Below are positions 1 to 7,537 of a stretch of DNA of 64,000 bases, one piece after another (position 1 is the stretch's first letter; each line of letters opens with the position of its first letter). Source of the stretch: Paenarthrobacter sp. GOM3 (GTDB lineage Bacteria > Actinomycetota > Actinomycetes > Actinomycetales > Micrococcaceae); the NCBI RefSeq assembly GCF_018215265.2, contig NZ_CP136562.1:4278001-4342000 (forward strand), in the 5' to 3' direction. Below the pieces are notes generated by a model. That model was not told the origin of the DNA, did not search any database, and saw only the letters and a program-made list of their open reading frames with translations. A program made the position numbers and the translations under genes.

Positions 1-482
1 TCAGCCCCCTGGTCCAGGTACTCCAGGGTGGGGGCATACAGCTCAACTTCCTTGACGCCCACTTGGTACTTCCTTCGATCGTGAACATCGGCGTCTGGGA
101 ATGGACGGGCTACAACGTGATCATCCTCTTCACCGCGTTGCAGGCGGTTCCGCGGGAAATCCTGGAAGCAGCCCGCGTTGACGGAGCCGGTGAGATCCGT
201 GCGGCCGTCAGCATCAAGTTCCCGCTGATCCTGCCGGCGCTCAGCGTGATCATGCTGTTCACGATCATCGGCACACTCCAGCTCTTCACGGAGCCCTCCA
301 TCATTTCCAAGGCGACCGCGTCGGTGACCAGCACCTGGGTTCCCAACCTCTGGGCCTACGACGCCGCCTTCATCCGGCACAACCTGAACCAAGCGGCAGC
401 CGCATCGATCATCATTGCCGGGCTCGCCGCGATCCTATCCCTGGCCGTCACCCGCTTCACCTCGAGGATGAACAAATCATGA
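1..482 (+). CDS. Sugar ABC transporter permease, MalF/UgpA type (5' end outside window)
   Basis: The frame is open from the left edge (codons start at base 3), so only the C-terminal ~159 residues are present. This is an inner-membrane subunit of a binding-protein-dependent carbohydrate importer. The cytoplasmic loop that docks on the ATPase (EAA loop) is visible as EAARVDGAGEIRAAV, and hydrophobic stretches fill the rest (FPLILPALSVIMLFTIIG; AAAASIIIAGLAAILSLAV). A TTG at 63 is not the real start, because coding sense continues upstream. The TGA overlaps the ATG of the next permease (479-482), which implies translational coupling. The substrate is unknown; a sugar or sugar acid is likely from family and context. 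Confidence 0.9.
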   Translation, partial: SPLVQVLQGGGIQLNFLDAHLVLPSIVNIGVWEWTGYNVIILFTALQAVPREILEAARVDGAGEIRAAVSIKFPLILPALSVIMLFTIIGTLQLFTEPSIISKATASVTSTWVPNLWAYDAAFIRHNLNQAAAASIIIAGLAAILSLAVTRFTSRMNKS

Positions 483-1411
483 GCGCCACAACACTCTCCC
501 GCGCCAACAGCGAGGCCAAACACTCCACTCCGCGGAACCGGAACGGCAACCTCGCCCGCAGCAACAACAGAGCCTCCGGTGGATTCGCCAGCAAGCTCAC
601 CGTCAACGGGCTGTTGATCATCGGTTCCGCGTACATGGTGGTGCCCGTTCTGTGGTTGGTCTTCGCGTCCACCAAGAACTCCGCAGACCTCTACGGCACC
701 AGCGCGTACGCCTTGGGGAAATTCTCTCTGTGGGACAACATCGCAGCGGTAGGGCAGCAGGACAACGGCTTGTTCTTCCGGTGGCTGGCCAACTCGGTCA
801 TGTACGCGGGCGTGGGCGCCGTGGTGGGTGGGCTGATCTCCGTGATGGCGGGCTACGCGTTCGACAAATTCCAGTTCCGCGGCAAGGACTCACTCTTCGG
901 TTTCGTCCTTGTGGGCGTGCTGATTCCCAACACGGCGACGGTCCTGCCCATGTACCTGCTGGCCTCGGTCTTTGGGATTACCAACACCGTCTGGGCCATC
1001 CTCATCCCCGTGCTCTGCAACCCCTTCGGCGTCTACCTGGCCAGGGTGTACTCCTCTTCCTATGTGCCCGGCGAAACCCTGGAAGCCGCCCGCATGGACG
1101 GGGCAGGACCCATCCGCAGCTTCTTCTCCCTGGGCCTGCCCATGATGATGCCCGGCTACATCACCATCGCCCTGTTCCAATTCGTGGGTGTATGGAACAA
1201 CTTCATGCTGCCCCTCGTAATGCTCCAGGACCAGCAACTGCTCCCCGTCAGCGTCGGCATCTCCATCTGGCAGGGCTACTCCGTCCCTCAGCCCGAGTTC
1301 ACGCCCATGGTGATCACCGGCTCACTGTTGTCCATCATTCCGCTGCTGGTGGCGTTCATCCTGCTCCAGCGCTTCTGGAAATCAGGCCTCACTGCAGGGA
1401 GCGTCAAGTGA
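479..1411 (+). CDS. Sugar ABC transporter permease, MalG/UgpE type
   Basis: A 310-aa second permease of the same carbohydrate importer. After a polar N-terminus of about 40 residues there is a first membrane segment (VNGLLIIGSAYMVVPVLWLV), then five more predicted ones. The EAA loop reads ETLEAARMDGAGPIRSFFS near residue 200, the ATPase-docking motif of MalG-type subunits. The length suits the family. It overlaps the upstream permease by 4 bp, and its stop overlaps the GTG of the dehydrogenase downstream, so the three genes form one coupled operon. No ATPase or binding protein is in view; the binding protein probably lies upstream of the window. Confidence 0.92.
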   Translation: MSATTLSRANSEAKHSTPRNRNGNLARSNNRASGGFASKLTVNGLLIIGSAYMVVPVLWLVFASTKNSADLYGTSAYALGKFSLWDNIAAVGQQDNGLFFRWLANSVMYAGVGAVVGGLISVMAGYAFDKFQFRGKDSLFGFVLVGVLIPNTATVLPMYLLASVFGITNTVWAILIPVLCNPFGVYLARVYSSSYVPGETLEAARMDGAGPIRSFFSLGLPMMMPGYITIALFQFVGVWNNFMLPLVMLQDQQLLPVSVGISIWQGYSVPQPEFTPMVITGSLLSIIPLLVAFILLQRFWKSGLTAGSVK

Positions 1412-2421
1412 ACCACACACCCCTGAATGTCGCCTTGGCCATGGGACCGGGCGTTGCACCGCGGATCTTCCCACCGCGGAGGTTGGCCCAGCTGGCTCCT
1501 GAGTTGCTGCTCCTGGACCAAGAGCCCATGGAGGAGTTCGTCAGCAAGAAGTCCCGGGATCTCCTGGCCATCACCGACATCCTCATCACCGGTTGGAGTT
1601 GCCCCACCATTGATGGGGCGGTCCTGGCAGCGGCCCCCAGGCTCAGGCACATCATTCATGCCGGCGGCACTGTAAAGCACCACATAACGGATGCCTGCTG
1701 GGACCGCGGCATCCAGGTCAGCACGGCTGCGGAGGTCAATGCCGTCCCAGTTGCCGAGTACACCGTGGCCATGATCCTGCTCGCCAACAAGCGCGTCCTC
1801 CAGTTGGCCCGGACGCTGCATACGGAAAAGAACACCGTGGAGCCGGACCTGGTGTTTCCGGACATGGGGAACTACGGCAAACGTGTGGGTATCATCGGCG
1901 CCTCAAAGATCGGCCGCCATGTCATCCGCCTTCTGGCCTCCTATGACCTCGAGGTGGTTGTCTCCGACCCCTATCTGGACGATGCAGCGGCGGCGGCCCT
2001 CGGCGTCGTAAGCGTCACCCTGGACGAACTGGTGGCGACCTCCGACGTCGTGAGTCTCCACGCGCCGTCGTTGGCGTCAACAGAGAACCTCATCAACGCC
2101 GGGCTGATCGGCCGGCTCAAGGACGGCGCGACGTTCATCAACACCTCCCGGGGCGAACTGGTGGATCAGGAGGCCCTGCTGGGGCGCATTCAGCAGGGCA
2201 ACCTTTACGCCGTCCTGGACGTGACCACACCGTGGGTGCTGCCTCCGGAATCCGCGTTCTACACGCACCCCAACGTTCTCCTGACCCCGCACCTGGCGGG
2301 CTCGCTGGGGACCGAGCTGGAACGGATGGCCGCGAACACCATTGACGAAGCGTTGAGGGTGGCCCGTGGGAAGCCGCTCCTCCACCGGCTCCATGCAAAG
2401 GACCTGGCCTTCACCGCCTAA
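1408..2421 (+). CDS. D-isomer-specific 2-hydroxyacid dehydrogenase
   Basis: A 337-aa NAD(P)-dependent dehydrogenase that interconverts a 2-hydroxyacid and a 2-oxoacid. The GTG at 1408 overlaps the permease stop (GTGA), typical of coupling; an ATG at 1441 is the alternative. The Rossmann motif GIIGASKIGRHV lies mid-protein. The family signature follows as NTSRGELVDQEALL, whose Arg contacts the substrate carboxylate. The C-terminal TPHLAGS holds the catalytic His. Its place at the end of a sugar-importer operon suggests it acts on the imported compound or a breakdown product, such as a sugar acid; the substrate cannot be read from sequence. Confidence 0.88.
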   Translation: MNHTPLNVALAMGPGVAPRIFPPRRLAQLAPELLLLDQEPMEEFVSKKSRDLLAITDILITGWSCPTIDGAVLAAAPRLRHIIHAGGTVKHHITDACWDRGIQVSTAAEVNAVPVAEYTVAMILLANKRVLQLARTLHTEKNTVEPDLVFPDMGNYGKRVGIIGASKIGRHVIRLLASYDLEVVVSDPYLDDAAAAALGVVSVTLDELVATSDVVSLHAPSLASTENLINAGLIGRLKDGATFINTSRGELVDQEALLGRIQQGNLYAVLDVTTPWVLPPESAFYTHPNVLLTPHLAGSLGTELERMAANTIDEALRVARGKPLLHRLHAKDLAFTA

Positions 2422-2557
2422 TGCCAAACGTCAGATGCAGCTTGAGGGGGCTGCGCTCTGTACCTAAGTCCACTAGGGTCGGTTGAAGCTGGGGGCAACC
2501 AGCCACCACACCGTCGACGAGCCGGTTCCGGCCGTGCCGTCGGGAAGGAACGCCGCT

Positions 2558-3169
2558 ATGGACACGTTCAAAATCGGCTATTTCGTAGGAAGTCTCTCTA
2601 GTACCTCCATCAACCGGGTCCTTTCCAAGGCCCTGATCAGCGTCGCTCCGCCAGAGCTGGAATTCCATGAGATCGCCATCAAGGATCTCCCCCTCTACAG
2701 CTCTGATTACGATGCCCAGTTCCCGCCCGCTGGCCAGGAATTGAAGGATGCCATCGCGGCATCGGACGGCATCCTGTTTGTCTCCCCCGAATACAACCGC
2801 TCCATTCCAGGCGCGCTGAAGAACGCCATCGACTGGGGCTCACGCCCGTGGGGCACCAATTCCTTCGCCCGGAAGCCCACCGGAATCATCGGCGCTTCGC
2901 CGGGCGGCATCGGCACTGCGGTGATGCAGTCGTCCATGCGGAGCGTGCTGAGCTTCCTGGATGCACCGCAGTTGAATGCACCGGAGGCGTACATCCGTTT
3001 TGTCGCAGACGCTTACGACGACGACGGTTCCGTTAAGGACGAAGGCACCGCAGCCCTCCTGCGGCACTACATGGAGGAGTACAGCGCGTTCGTACAGCGC
3101 GTCCTTGCCGCCAACGCACCGGGCCACATCGGCGATCAGGAACCGGATACCGACAAGCTGAATCGCTAG
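2558..3169 (+). CDS. NADPH-dependent FMN reductase / NAD(P)H quinone oxidoreductase
   Basis: A 203-aa flavodoxin-fold enzyme. The chosen ATG at 2558 is preceded by ggaagga at 2543-2549; an upstream GTG at 2483 lacks a comparable site. The FMN-phosphate loop is GSLSSTSINR near the N-terminus, followed by SPEYNRSIPGALKNAIDW and GASPGGIGT, both diagnostic of the azoreductase/FMN reductase family. It is probably a soluble flavin or quinone reductase that limits redox-cycling damage or supplies reduced FMN. It stands alone; a perfect hairpin follows its stop codon. Confidence 0.9.
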   Translation: MDTFKIGYFVGSLSSTSINRVLSKALISVAPPELEFHEIAIKDLPLYSSDYDAQFPPAGQELKDAIAASDGILFVSPEYNRSIPGALKNAIDWGSRPWGTNSFARKPTGIIGASPGGIGTAVMQSSMRSVLSFLDAPQLNAPEAYIRFVADAYDDDGSVKDEGTAALLRHYMEEYSAFVQRVLAANAPGHIGDQEPDTDKLNR

Positions 3170-3180
3170 GACTACGGGTT

Positions 3181-3211
3181 GGGTGTCGCCCGGATCTTTA
3201 GGGCGACACCC
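3181..3211 (+). terminator. Hairpin after FMN reductase
   Basis: A perfect 11-bp stem (GGGTGTCGCCC / GGGCGACACCC) with a 9-nt loop, 11 nt after the stop codon. No U-run follows, so termination may be weak or the hairpin may only protect the 3' end. Confidence 0.6.
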
Positions 3212-3239
3212 GGAAGTCCAACCAGGTGTTCGATTTAGT

Positions 3240-3256
3240 CAGTATGCTTACTACTA
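3240..3256 (+). promoter_or_regulatory. Shared promoter-type motif, copy 1
   Basis: CAGTATGCTTACTACTA lies about 40 bp before the start of the small anchored protein. It shares the core ATGCTTACTA with the element at 7449-7470 and resembles the one at 4681-4702. The TACTAC/TACTAT end may be a -10 box. The role is inferred from recurrence upstream of genes. Confidence 0.45.
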
Positions 3257-3294
3257 CGAGGATTTACGAACAGGCCCTACCCCAGGAGAAGAAG

Positions 3295-3681
3295 ATGCTT
3301 CGTAGAGTAGCTATGACCGCCTTGGCGCTGGCCCTTTTTGCCGGTTCTGCCGCCTCCACCGCCGGAGCCGCCAACGCGGCCACGAGCCTTCAGGGCAGCG
3401 TTGCCGCCACCACCCAGAGCCCATCACCCGAACCCAGCAACCCCTCCGGCCCTTCCACCGCAACCCCCACGGCGGAGCCAACATCCGATGCTCCAAACCC
3501 AGCGGGCACAGGACCGGCCAACCCCGGCACCAGCGAAACCGGCCAACAACAGCAAACCCGGACAGACGTTGTTCCGTGGGTCCTCGCCGGGGTAGCCGCC
3601 GTCATCATCATCGCGCTCATCATCTGGACGCTGCGAAACCGCCGCGGCCGGGACAAGGGCATCCAGCACGACGACGTCTAG
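3295..3681 (+). CDS. Small secreted or membrane-anchored protein with Pro/Thr/Ser stalk
   Basis: A 128-aa protein not assigned to a named family. The ATG at 3295 follows aggagaagaag; an in-frame ATG at 3313 is possible. Residues ~1-29 form a classical signal peptide (LALALFAGSAASTAGAANA). Residues ~35-90 are a low-complexity Pro/Thr/Ser/Asn stalk. Residues ~95-113 form a membrane helix (VVPWVLAGVAAVIIIALII), followed by a positively charged tail (RNRRGRDKG). The layout is that of a cell-surface protein anchored at its C-terminus with a short cytosolic tail. Its stop overlaps that of the convergent HAD gene by 4 bp. The motif at 3240-3256 probably drives it. Confidence 0.75.
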   Translation: MLRRVAMTALALALFAGSAASTAGAANAATSLQGSVAATTQSPSPEPSNPSGPSTATPTAEPTSDAPNPAGTGPANPGTSETGQQQQTRTDVVPWVLAGVAAVIIIALIIWTLRNRRGRDKGIQHDDV

Positions 3682-4382
3682 CCGCCCTGGCCCCGGCCGC
3701 TCAACTTCCCAATCAGGCTCGTCTCCAAGTGCTCCAGCAGGTGCTGCGGATTGTCGTAGACTTCCGCGGCACCTGCGTCACGCAATTCTGCTTCACTGAT
3801 TCCACCGCAGGTCAGGGCAATGACGGGCACGCCGATTGCAGCGCCGGCCTTCACATCCCATACGGCGTCGCCAACGAATACGGCATCCTCCGGGTTCACG
3901 CCGAGCTTCTCCAGGCAGGCCACCAGGATGTCCGGGGCGGGCTTGCTTTCCTCGGCATCGTTGGAGCTGGTCCAGGCGTCGATGGAGGACCCCGCGTCGA
4001 GGAGGTGGCGGCTCACGTCGAGGTCGCGTTCCTGCGCCGACGATGCCAACCCGACCGCGAGCCCGGCGTCGGAGCATGCCGCCAGAAGGTCGCGCGCCGA
4101 ATCGAATGGCCGGAGCGTCGGCCAGAACGTCGAGAACACGGCGCCGTGGGCCGACTTCAGGTCTTCCTGCATTTCATCGGTGCAGTCAGGGACCAGGCTT
4201 TGGATCAGCTTGTCGCCTCCCATGCCCACGCGGCGGTGGATGGCGGACATTTCGATGTCCAGCCCTTCGCGCCTGAACGCCTGCCACCAGGCCATCGCGT
4301 GGAAGTAGCTGGAATCGATCAAGGTACCGTCCACATCGAAGAGGACTCCGCGCTTCTTTTGGGACTTCACATCAGCTGCCAC
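3678..4382 (-). CDS. HAD-superfamily phosphatase (beta-PGM / phosphoglycolate phosphatase-like)
   Basis: A 234-aa haloacid-dehalogenase hydrolase with all four motifs: nucleophile loop FDVDGTLID, Thr/Ser motif GLASSA, catalytic Lys in ESKPAPD, and metal-binding VFVGDAVWDVKAG. The alpha-helical cap after motif I places it with small-sugar-phosphate phosphatases or phosphomutases. Start is GTG at 4382, preceded by GGTGAG; it overlaps the 3' end of the upstream 93-aa gene by 11 bp, so the two are translationally coupled. The physiological substrate is unknown. Confidence 0.88.
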   Translation of the reverse strand: MAADVKSQKKRGVLFDVDGTLIDSSYFHAMAWWQAFRREGLDIEMSAIHRRVGMGGDKLIQSLVPDCTDEMQEDLKSAHGAVFSTFWPTLRPFDSARDLLAACSDAGLAVGLASSAQERDLDVSRHLLDAGSSIDAWTSSNDAEESKPAPDILVACLEKLGVNPEDAVFVGDAVWDVKAGAAIGVPVIALTCGGISEAELRDAGAAEVYDNPQHLLEHLETSLIGKLSGRGQGG

Positions 4383-4653
4383 AGCTCACCACTTTCGACG
4401 TCGTTTGGGCACCTTGATCCGCGAGCGCCGAATCAATGGCGGGCTCTTCCAGCATCAGTACCGCGTACCGCTCAGGGGAGGCTTGCCGCAGCAGGCCGGT
4501 GCCGGCAACTTCCCGGATGGCCTCGACGCCTTCCACCGCCTCATCCACGGAAGAGAAGCGCTTCGAGAGGCCCATCAGGGCGTCATTGCCATCCACCACC
4601 AGAATCCGATATCCCCCATCGGGCGTTTCAACCATCTCCAAGTGTCCGGCCAC
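4372..4653 (-). CDS. Conserved small protein coupled to HAD phosphatase
   Basis: A 93-aa protein I do not recognise. The GTG at 4653 is favoured because GAAGAGGAGG stands 5 nt before it. An ATG at 4683 would give 103 aa, but it lies inside the promoter-type motif at 4681-4702 and has no ribosome site. The sequence is compact, acidic and cytosolic (GYRILVVDGNDALMGLSKRF; DEAVEGVEAIREVAG), resembling a small alpha/beta fold; a proposed role would be guesswork. Its 3' end overlaps the HAD gene by 11 bp, so the two proteins are made together. Confidence 0.6.
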   Translation of the reverse strand: MAGHLEMVETPDGGYRILVVDGNDALMGLSKRFSSVDEAVEGVEAIREVAGTGLLRQASPERYAVLMLEEPAIDSALADQGAQTTSKVVSCGS

Positions 4654-4680
4654 GCAAACCTCCTCTTCGTTGATGAACTG

Positions 4681-4702
4681 CATAGTAAGACTACTTAGTA
4701 TA
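4681..4702 (-). promoter_or_regulatory. Shared promoter-type motif, copy 2
   Basis: On the minus strand it reads ATACTAAG, then TAGT, then CTTACTATG. Apart from the central four bases it matches the element at 7449-7470 almost perfectly. It lies about 28 bp upstream of the GTG chosen for the 93-aa gene. Confidence 0.5.
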
Positions 4703-4766
4703 GGCCACCTAAGAAATGTGGCGTAACGCGGGAAATACGCGCATGCAACATCTTGTTGGCACCGAC

Positions 4767-5408
4767 ATGACAACAATTGGAATCATCGGTGCAGGACACA
4801 TTGGCAGCCAGGTAGCACGCAAGGCCGTGGAACTGGGCTACGACGTCGTGATCAGCAACTCACGAGGTCCCGAAACGCTTGGCGAGCTGGTCGCGGAACT
4901 TGGGCCGAGGGCCCGCGCCGCCACGGCAGCCGAAGCGGCAGCGGCGGGCGACTTCGCCGTCGTGACCGTTCCCCTGAAGAACTACCAAAGCATCCCGACG
5001 GAGCCGCTCGAGGGCAAGGTGGTCATCGACACCAACAACTACTACTGGGAGCGCGACGGCCGCATCCCCGAGCTGGACAACGGCGAGGCAACCACATCGG
5101 GCCTGCTCCAAAAGCACCTCCCCACCTCCAAGGTAGCCAAGGGCTTCAACCACATCTTCGCCAAGGACATCACCACTGACGGCACCCCTGCCGGCACGCC
5201 GAACCGTCGCGCACTGGCCACCGCCAGCGACTTCCCCGAAGCCGCGGAACTGGTCACCAAGCTCTACGACGAGTTCGGCTTCGACACCGTCAACATCGGC
5301 CCGCTGGAAGACAGCTGGCGCGTGGAGCGGGACCGCCCCGCGTATGTGATCCGGCAAAACGCGGACGAACTCCGCGAGAACCTCGCCAAGGCAACCCGCA
5401 CCGTCTAA
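4767..5408 (+). CDS. NADPH-dependent F420 reductase-like oxidoreductase
   Basis: A 213-aa Rossmann protein of the F420:NADP oxidoreductase / NAD-binding family. It starts almost at once with the dinucleotide motif GIIGAGHIGSQVARKA, followed by VVISNSRGPETL (a phosphate-binding Ser/Arg pair typical of NADP) and VIDTNNYY. The ATG at 4767 is chosen because the fold begins there; an upstream ATG at 4743 is possible, and neither has a strong ribosome site. It may reduce F420 or another cofactor, or act on a small substrate; the family is functionally mixed. A strong terminator follows. Confidence 0.8.
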   Translation: MTTIGIIGAGHIGSQVARKAVELGYDVVISNSRGPETLGELVAELGPRARAATAAEAAAAGDFAVVTVPLKNYQSIPTEPLEGKVVIDTNNYYWERDGRIPELDNGEATTSGLLQKHLPTSKVAKGFNHIFAKDITTDGTPAGTPNRRALATASDFPEAAELVTKLYDEFGFDTVNIGPLEDSWRVERDRPAYVIRQNADELRENLAKATRTV

Positions 5409-5425
5409 ATCCCGGAACGCACGAC

Positions 5426-5466
5426 GGCGGGCAAGCGGCTTGCGCTTGCCCGCCGCCATTGTTTTG
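5426..5466 (+). terminator. Rho-independent terminator
   Basis: A perfect 12-bp stem (GGCGGGCAAGCG / CGCTTGCCCGCC) with a 5-nt loop at 5438-5442, followed by a T-rich stretch (ccattgtttt). It ends the F420-reductase-like transcript. Confidence 0.85.
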
Positions 5467-5571
5467 GGTGCTTTGGGTTCCGGAACTTCCATCACGGCGG
5501 AGTCCAAAAAAAGACGGCGAAACGATGTCACGAATCGGCGGCGGCGCACACATTATGGGTGGCTGCCTCCC

Positions 5572-5616
5572 CGATAGGCCCGGCGCATGGGCTCCGGGGA
5601 GGCAGCTTCGCCCTAA
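5572..5616 (+). promoter_or_regulatory. Stable hairpin in the 5' leader of the VOC gene
   Basis: Perfect 12-bp outer arms (GCTGCCTCCCCG / CGGGGAGGCAGC) enclose a further GCCC/GGGC pairing. It lies 12 nt before the ribosome site (gaggag at 5629-5634) of the VOC gene. A possible -10 (CATTAT) just upstream would place the hairpin near the mRNA 5' end, where it could stabilise or attenuate the message. No known riboswitch fold was recognised. Confidence 0.5.
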
Positions 5617-5638
5617 GAGCCCCTACGCGAGGAGTCCC

Positions 5639-6421
5639 ATGTCCACAAGAATCTCGAGCTGGCCCGCAGCAACGCCCATGTGGGTGGACCTGGGCGCAGA
5701 TGATCCCGAAGCGGCGAAGGACTTCTACTCGGGCCTGTTCGGCTGGGACTTCATCACCGGTGGAGACGACGCTGGCGGCTACGTCCTGGCGTGCATCGGC
5801 GGGCGTGCCGTGGCAGGACTGGGCCCCAAACAGGACCCGCAGATGCCCACCACCTGGACCACCTTTCTAAGCACGGATGACGTCGACGTCACCGCAAAGA
5901 AAGTAACCGCAGCTGGTGGACAGCTGATCGCTCCACCGTTCGACGTGATGGATTCCGGCCGCATGGCCCTGGCCGTGGACAGTGCCGGCGCAGTGTTCGG
6001 GGTCTGGCAGGCAGGCAACCACATCGGCGCGGAACGCGTCAACGAGCATGGCGCACTGTGCTGGAACGAGCTCCATACCCGTGACTATGCAGCCGCCCGC
6101 TCGTTCTACGCCGAGGTCTTCGACGTCAGCTACCAGGACGTCACCGAGGACGGCTTGGTCTACTCCACTATCAGGAGGCCGCTGGACGGGCGTGAAGTGG
6201 GCGGGGTTCACCATGACACCGAGCTCTCCGGGACCACACCCAACCATTGGATGACGTGGTTCGCCAGCGACTACGTGGAGGGCTCCGCCACCCGGGCCGT
6301 GGAGCTGGGTGCGACGCTCCTGGAGCCGGTCACGGACAGCCCGCTGGGACGCATGGCAGTTGTACGCGGACCGCAGGGCGAGAAATTCGGCCTCATCGAC
6401 GCACCGCGCACCAGCGAATAG
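5639..6421 (+). CDS. VOC-family protein with two glyoxalase-like domains
   Basis: A 260-aa soluble protein. The ATG at 5639 has gaggag 5 nt upstream. Two vicinal-oxygen-chelate repeats are clear. The first (residues ~10-125) starts PMWVDLGADDPEAAKDFYSG and contains GLFGWDF. The second (~140-258) starts CWNELHTRDYAAARSFYAEV and ends PQGEKFGLIDAP. This two-domain form is common in actinobacteria, where it is annotated as hydroxylase, glyoxalase or antibiotic-binding protein without firm biochemistry. Its last 24 bp including the stop are duplicated directly downstream. Confidence 0.8.
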   Translation: MSTRISSWPAATPMWVDLGADDPEAAKDFYSGLFGWDFITGGDDAGGYVLACIGGRAVAGLGPKQDPQMPTTWTTFLSTDDVDVTAKKVTAAGGQLIAPPFDVMDSGRMALAVDSAGAVFGVWQAGNHIGAERVNEHGALCWNELHTRDYAAARSFYAEVFDVSYQDVTEDGLVYSTIRRPLDGREVGGVHHDTELSGTTPNHWMTWFASDYVEGSATRAVELGATLLEPVTDSPLGRMAVVRGPQGEKFGLIDAPRTSE

Positions 6422-6445
6422 GACGCGCCGCGTACCAGCGGGTAG
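6398..6445 (+). repeat. Tandem duplication of the VOC gene 3' end
   Basis: Two 24-bp units, 6398-6421 and 6422-6445, differ at four positions; each ends in TAG. The first unit is the last seven codons plus stop of the VOC gene. Confidence 0.8.
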
Positions 6446-6501
6446 TCAGGCCGCCGCCGGGTCCAGCGCTTCGTCAGGCCACCGCCGGGTCCAGCGCTTC
6501 G
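6446..6501 (-). repeat. Tandem duplication of the PaaX-type gene 3' end
   Basis: Two 28-bp units, 6446-6473 and 6474-6501, differ at one position. The second unit is the last nine codons plus stop of the PaaX-type gene. The first begins where the VOC duplication ends, so the whole intergenic gap consists of copied gene ends. Confidence 0.85.
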
Positions 6502-7373
6502 GCGATGATTTCGTGCGCGTGGGCAGCGGCCAGCGGCGCGGCCAAGCGATGCACGGCCTGGAAGGTCCTGCGTACGGCGGGGCCGTGCCATTCGGGCGGG
6601 AGGTAGTCCGTGGGCAGGTTGGGGTCCCGGTACGGGAACCGGCGCCACATGGTCAGCATGGGGATGTAGTAGCGGAACGCGTCACGCCGCAGCTCCTCCG
6701 TGGACTGGGCCAGGGCAACGTCCGGGTCCTCGCCCACGCGCTCAACCCACTGCTGCTCCGCCTCCCCGTAGAGCCCAAGGAACTCGGTGAACTGTTCATC
6801 GAGTTCCTTGAGGTCCCACCATTCCGAGATTTTGGGCCGCATGGGTCCGTCAAAGACGTAGTCGCTCCGGAAGAGGTCCACGAACTCGATCAATCCACTG
6901 GCCGTGAGGCGCTCCCTGGCTTGTTCGAGCTTGTGTGCCGGCGCAATCCACACGCCGTTGGCCACCGACCCGAACCCCAAACCGGACAACGCCGAGCGCA
7001 GCTGGTGCCGGCGGTTCCGCATCGATTCGGGCACGGAGAACACGGCAAGCACCCACGTGTCCACCGGTGCAGGCTGCTCAGGGGCGAAGATGCGGCGATC
7101 ACCTTCACGGAACACATCGCTGACCGATTCCGAGATCTTGTACTTGGCAATCCCGCCTTCGCGCACACTCTTCAGCACACCCTTGGCCTTGAGCCTTGAA
7201 ACGGAGGACCTCACGCCCGGCGCGTCGTATCCAAGCGAGCCCAGCATGGAAATCAGTGCGGACACCGGCAAGGCATCACCTGCGTTCCGACCGTAGAGCC
7301 CGAAGATCGTGACGAGCAGCTGCTGGTGGCGCACCGGGGGTGCCGGGACGGCGAACATCTGGAGGATCCTCAT
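6474..7373 (-). CDS. PaaX-family transcriptional regulator
   Basis: A 299-aa repressor-type protein with the PaaX layout: an N-terminal winged helix (LLVTIFGLYGRNAGDALPV, then a recognition helix in GVRSSVSRLKAKGVL), a central ligand domain (WVLAVFSVPESMRNRRHQL) and a C-terminal domain ending in helices (LPTDYLPPEWHGPAVRRTFQ). PaaX proteins often sense an aryl-CoA, which fits the aryl-CoA operon 1.2 kb away at 8.1-16.3 kb; no phenylacetate genes are in view. The ATG at 7373 is used, but the ATG at 7358 has a better spaced GAGGA. Confidence 0.85.
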   Translation of the reverse strand: MRILQMFAVPAPPVRHQQLLVTIFGLYGRNAGDALPVSALISMLGSLGYDAPGVRSSVSRLKAKGVLKSVREGGIAKYKISESVSDVFREGDRRIFAPEQPAPVDTWVLAVFSVPESMRNRRHQLRSALSGLGFGSVANGVWIAPAHKLEQARERLTASGLIEFVDLFRSDYVFDGPMRPKISEWWDLKELDEQFTEFLGLYGEAEQQWVERVGEDPDVALAQSTEELRRDAFRYYIPMLTMWRRFPYRDPNLPTDYLPPEWHGPAVRRTFQAVHRLAAPLAAAHAHEIIAEALDPAVA

Positions 7374-7448
7374 TTCCGCGCCCCGCGTTGGGCGCCACTC
7401 CAGTTCATCATAGGTGCGGGCTGTAGCCCGCCCGAGACTAGCCGGGCC

Positions 7449-7470
7449 ATACTAAGCATGCTTACTATAG
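7449..7470 (+). promoter_or_regulatory. Shared promoter-type motif, copy 3
   Basis: The element contains ACTAAGCATGCTTACTATAG, with a 12-bp perfect palindrome TAAGCATGCTTA. It lies about 68 bp before the membrane-protein gene. TACTAT could be a -10 and the palindrome an operator overlapping it. Confidence 0.5.
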
Positions 7471-7537
7471 ACGGACGCTGCTCGGGGGCTCTAAGCGCCC
7501 CGGAGAGTCCTTTCCGTTCAACGATAGGAAGCACATC

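Noticed and set aside
652..1407. Extension of the dehydrogenase frame upstream through the second permease gene
   Set aside because: The translation there is Arg/Pro/His-rich and overlaps a clear permease; the GTG at 1408 is in the coupled position.
6474..7373. The PaaX-type gene as a sign of a phenylacetate degradation cluster
   Set aside because: No paa catabolic genes occur in the window; the family also regulates other aryl-CoA pathways.
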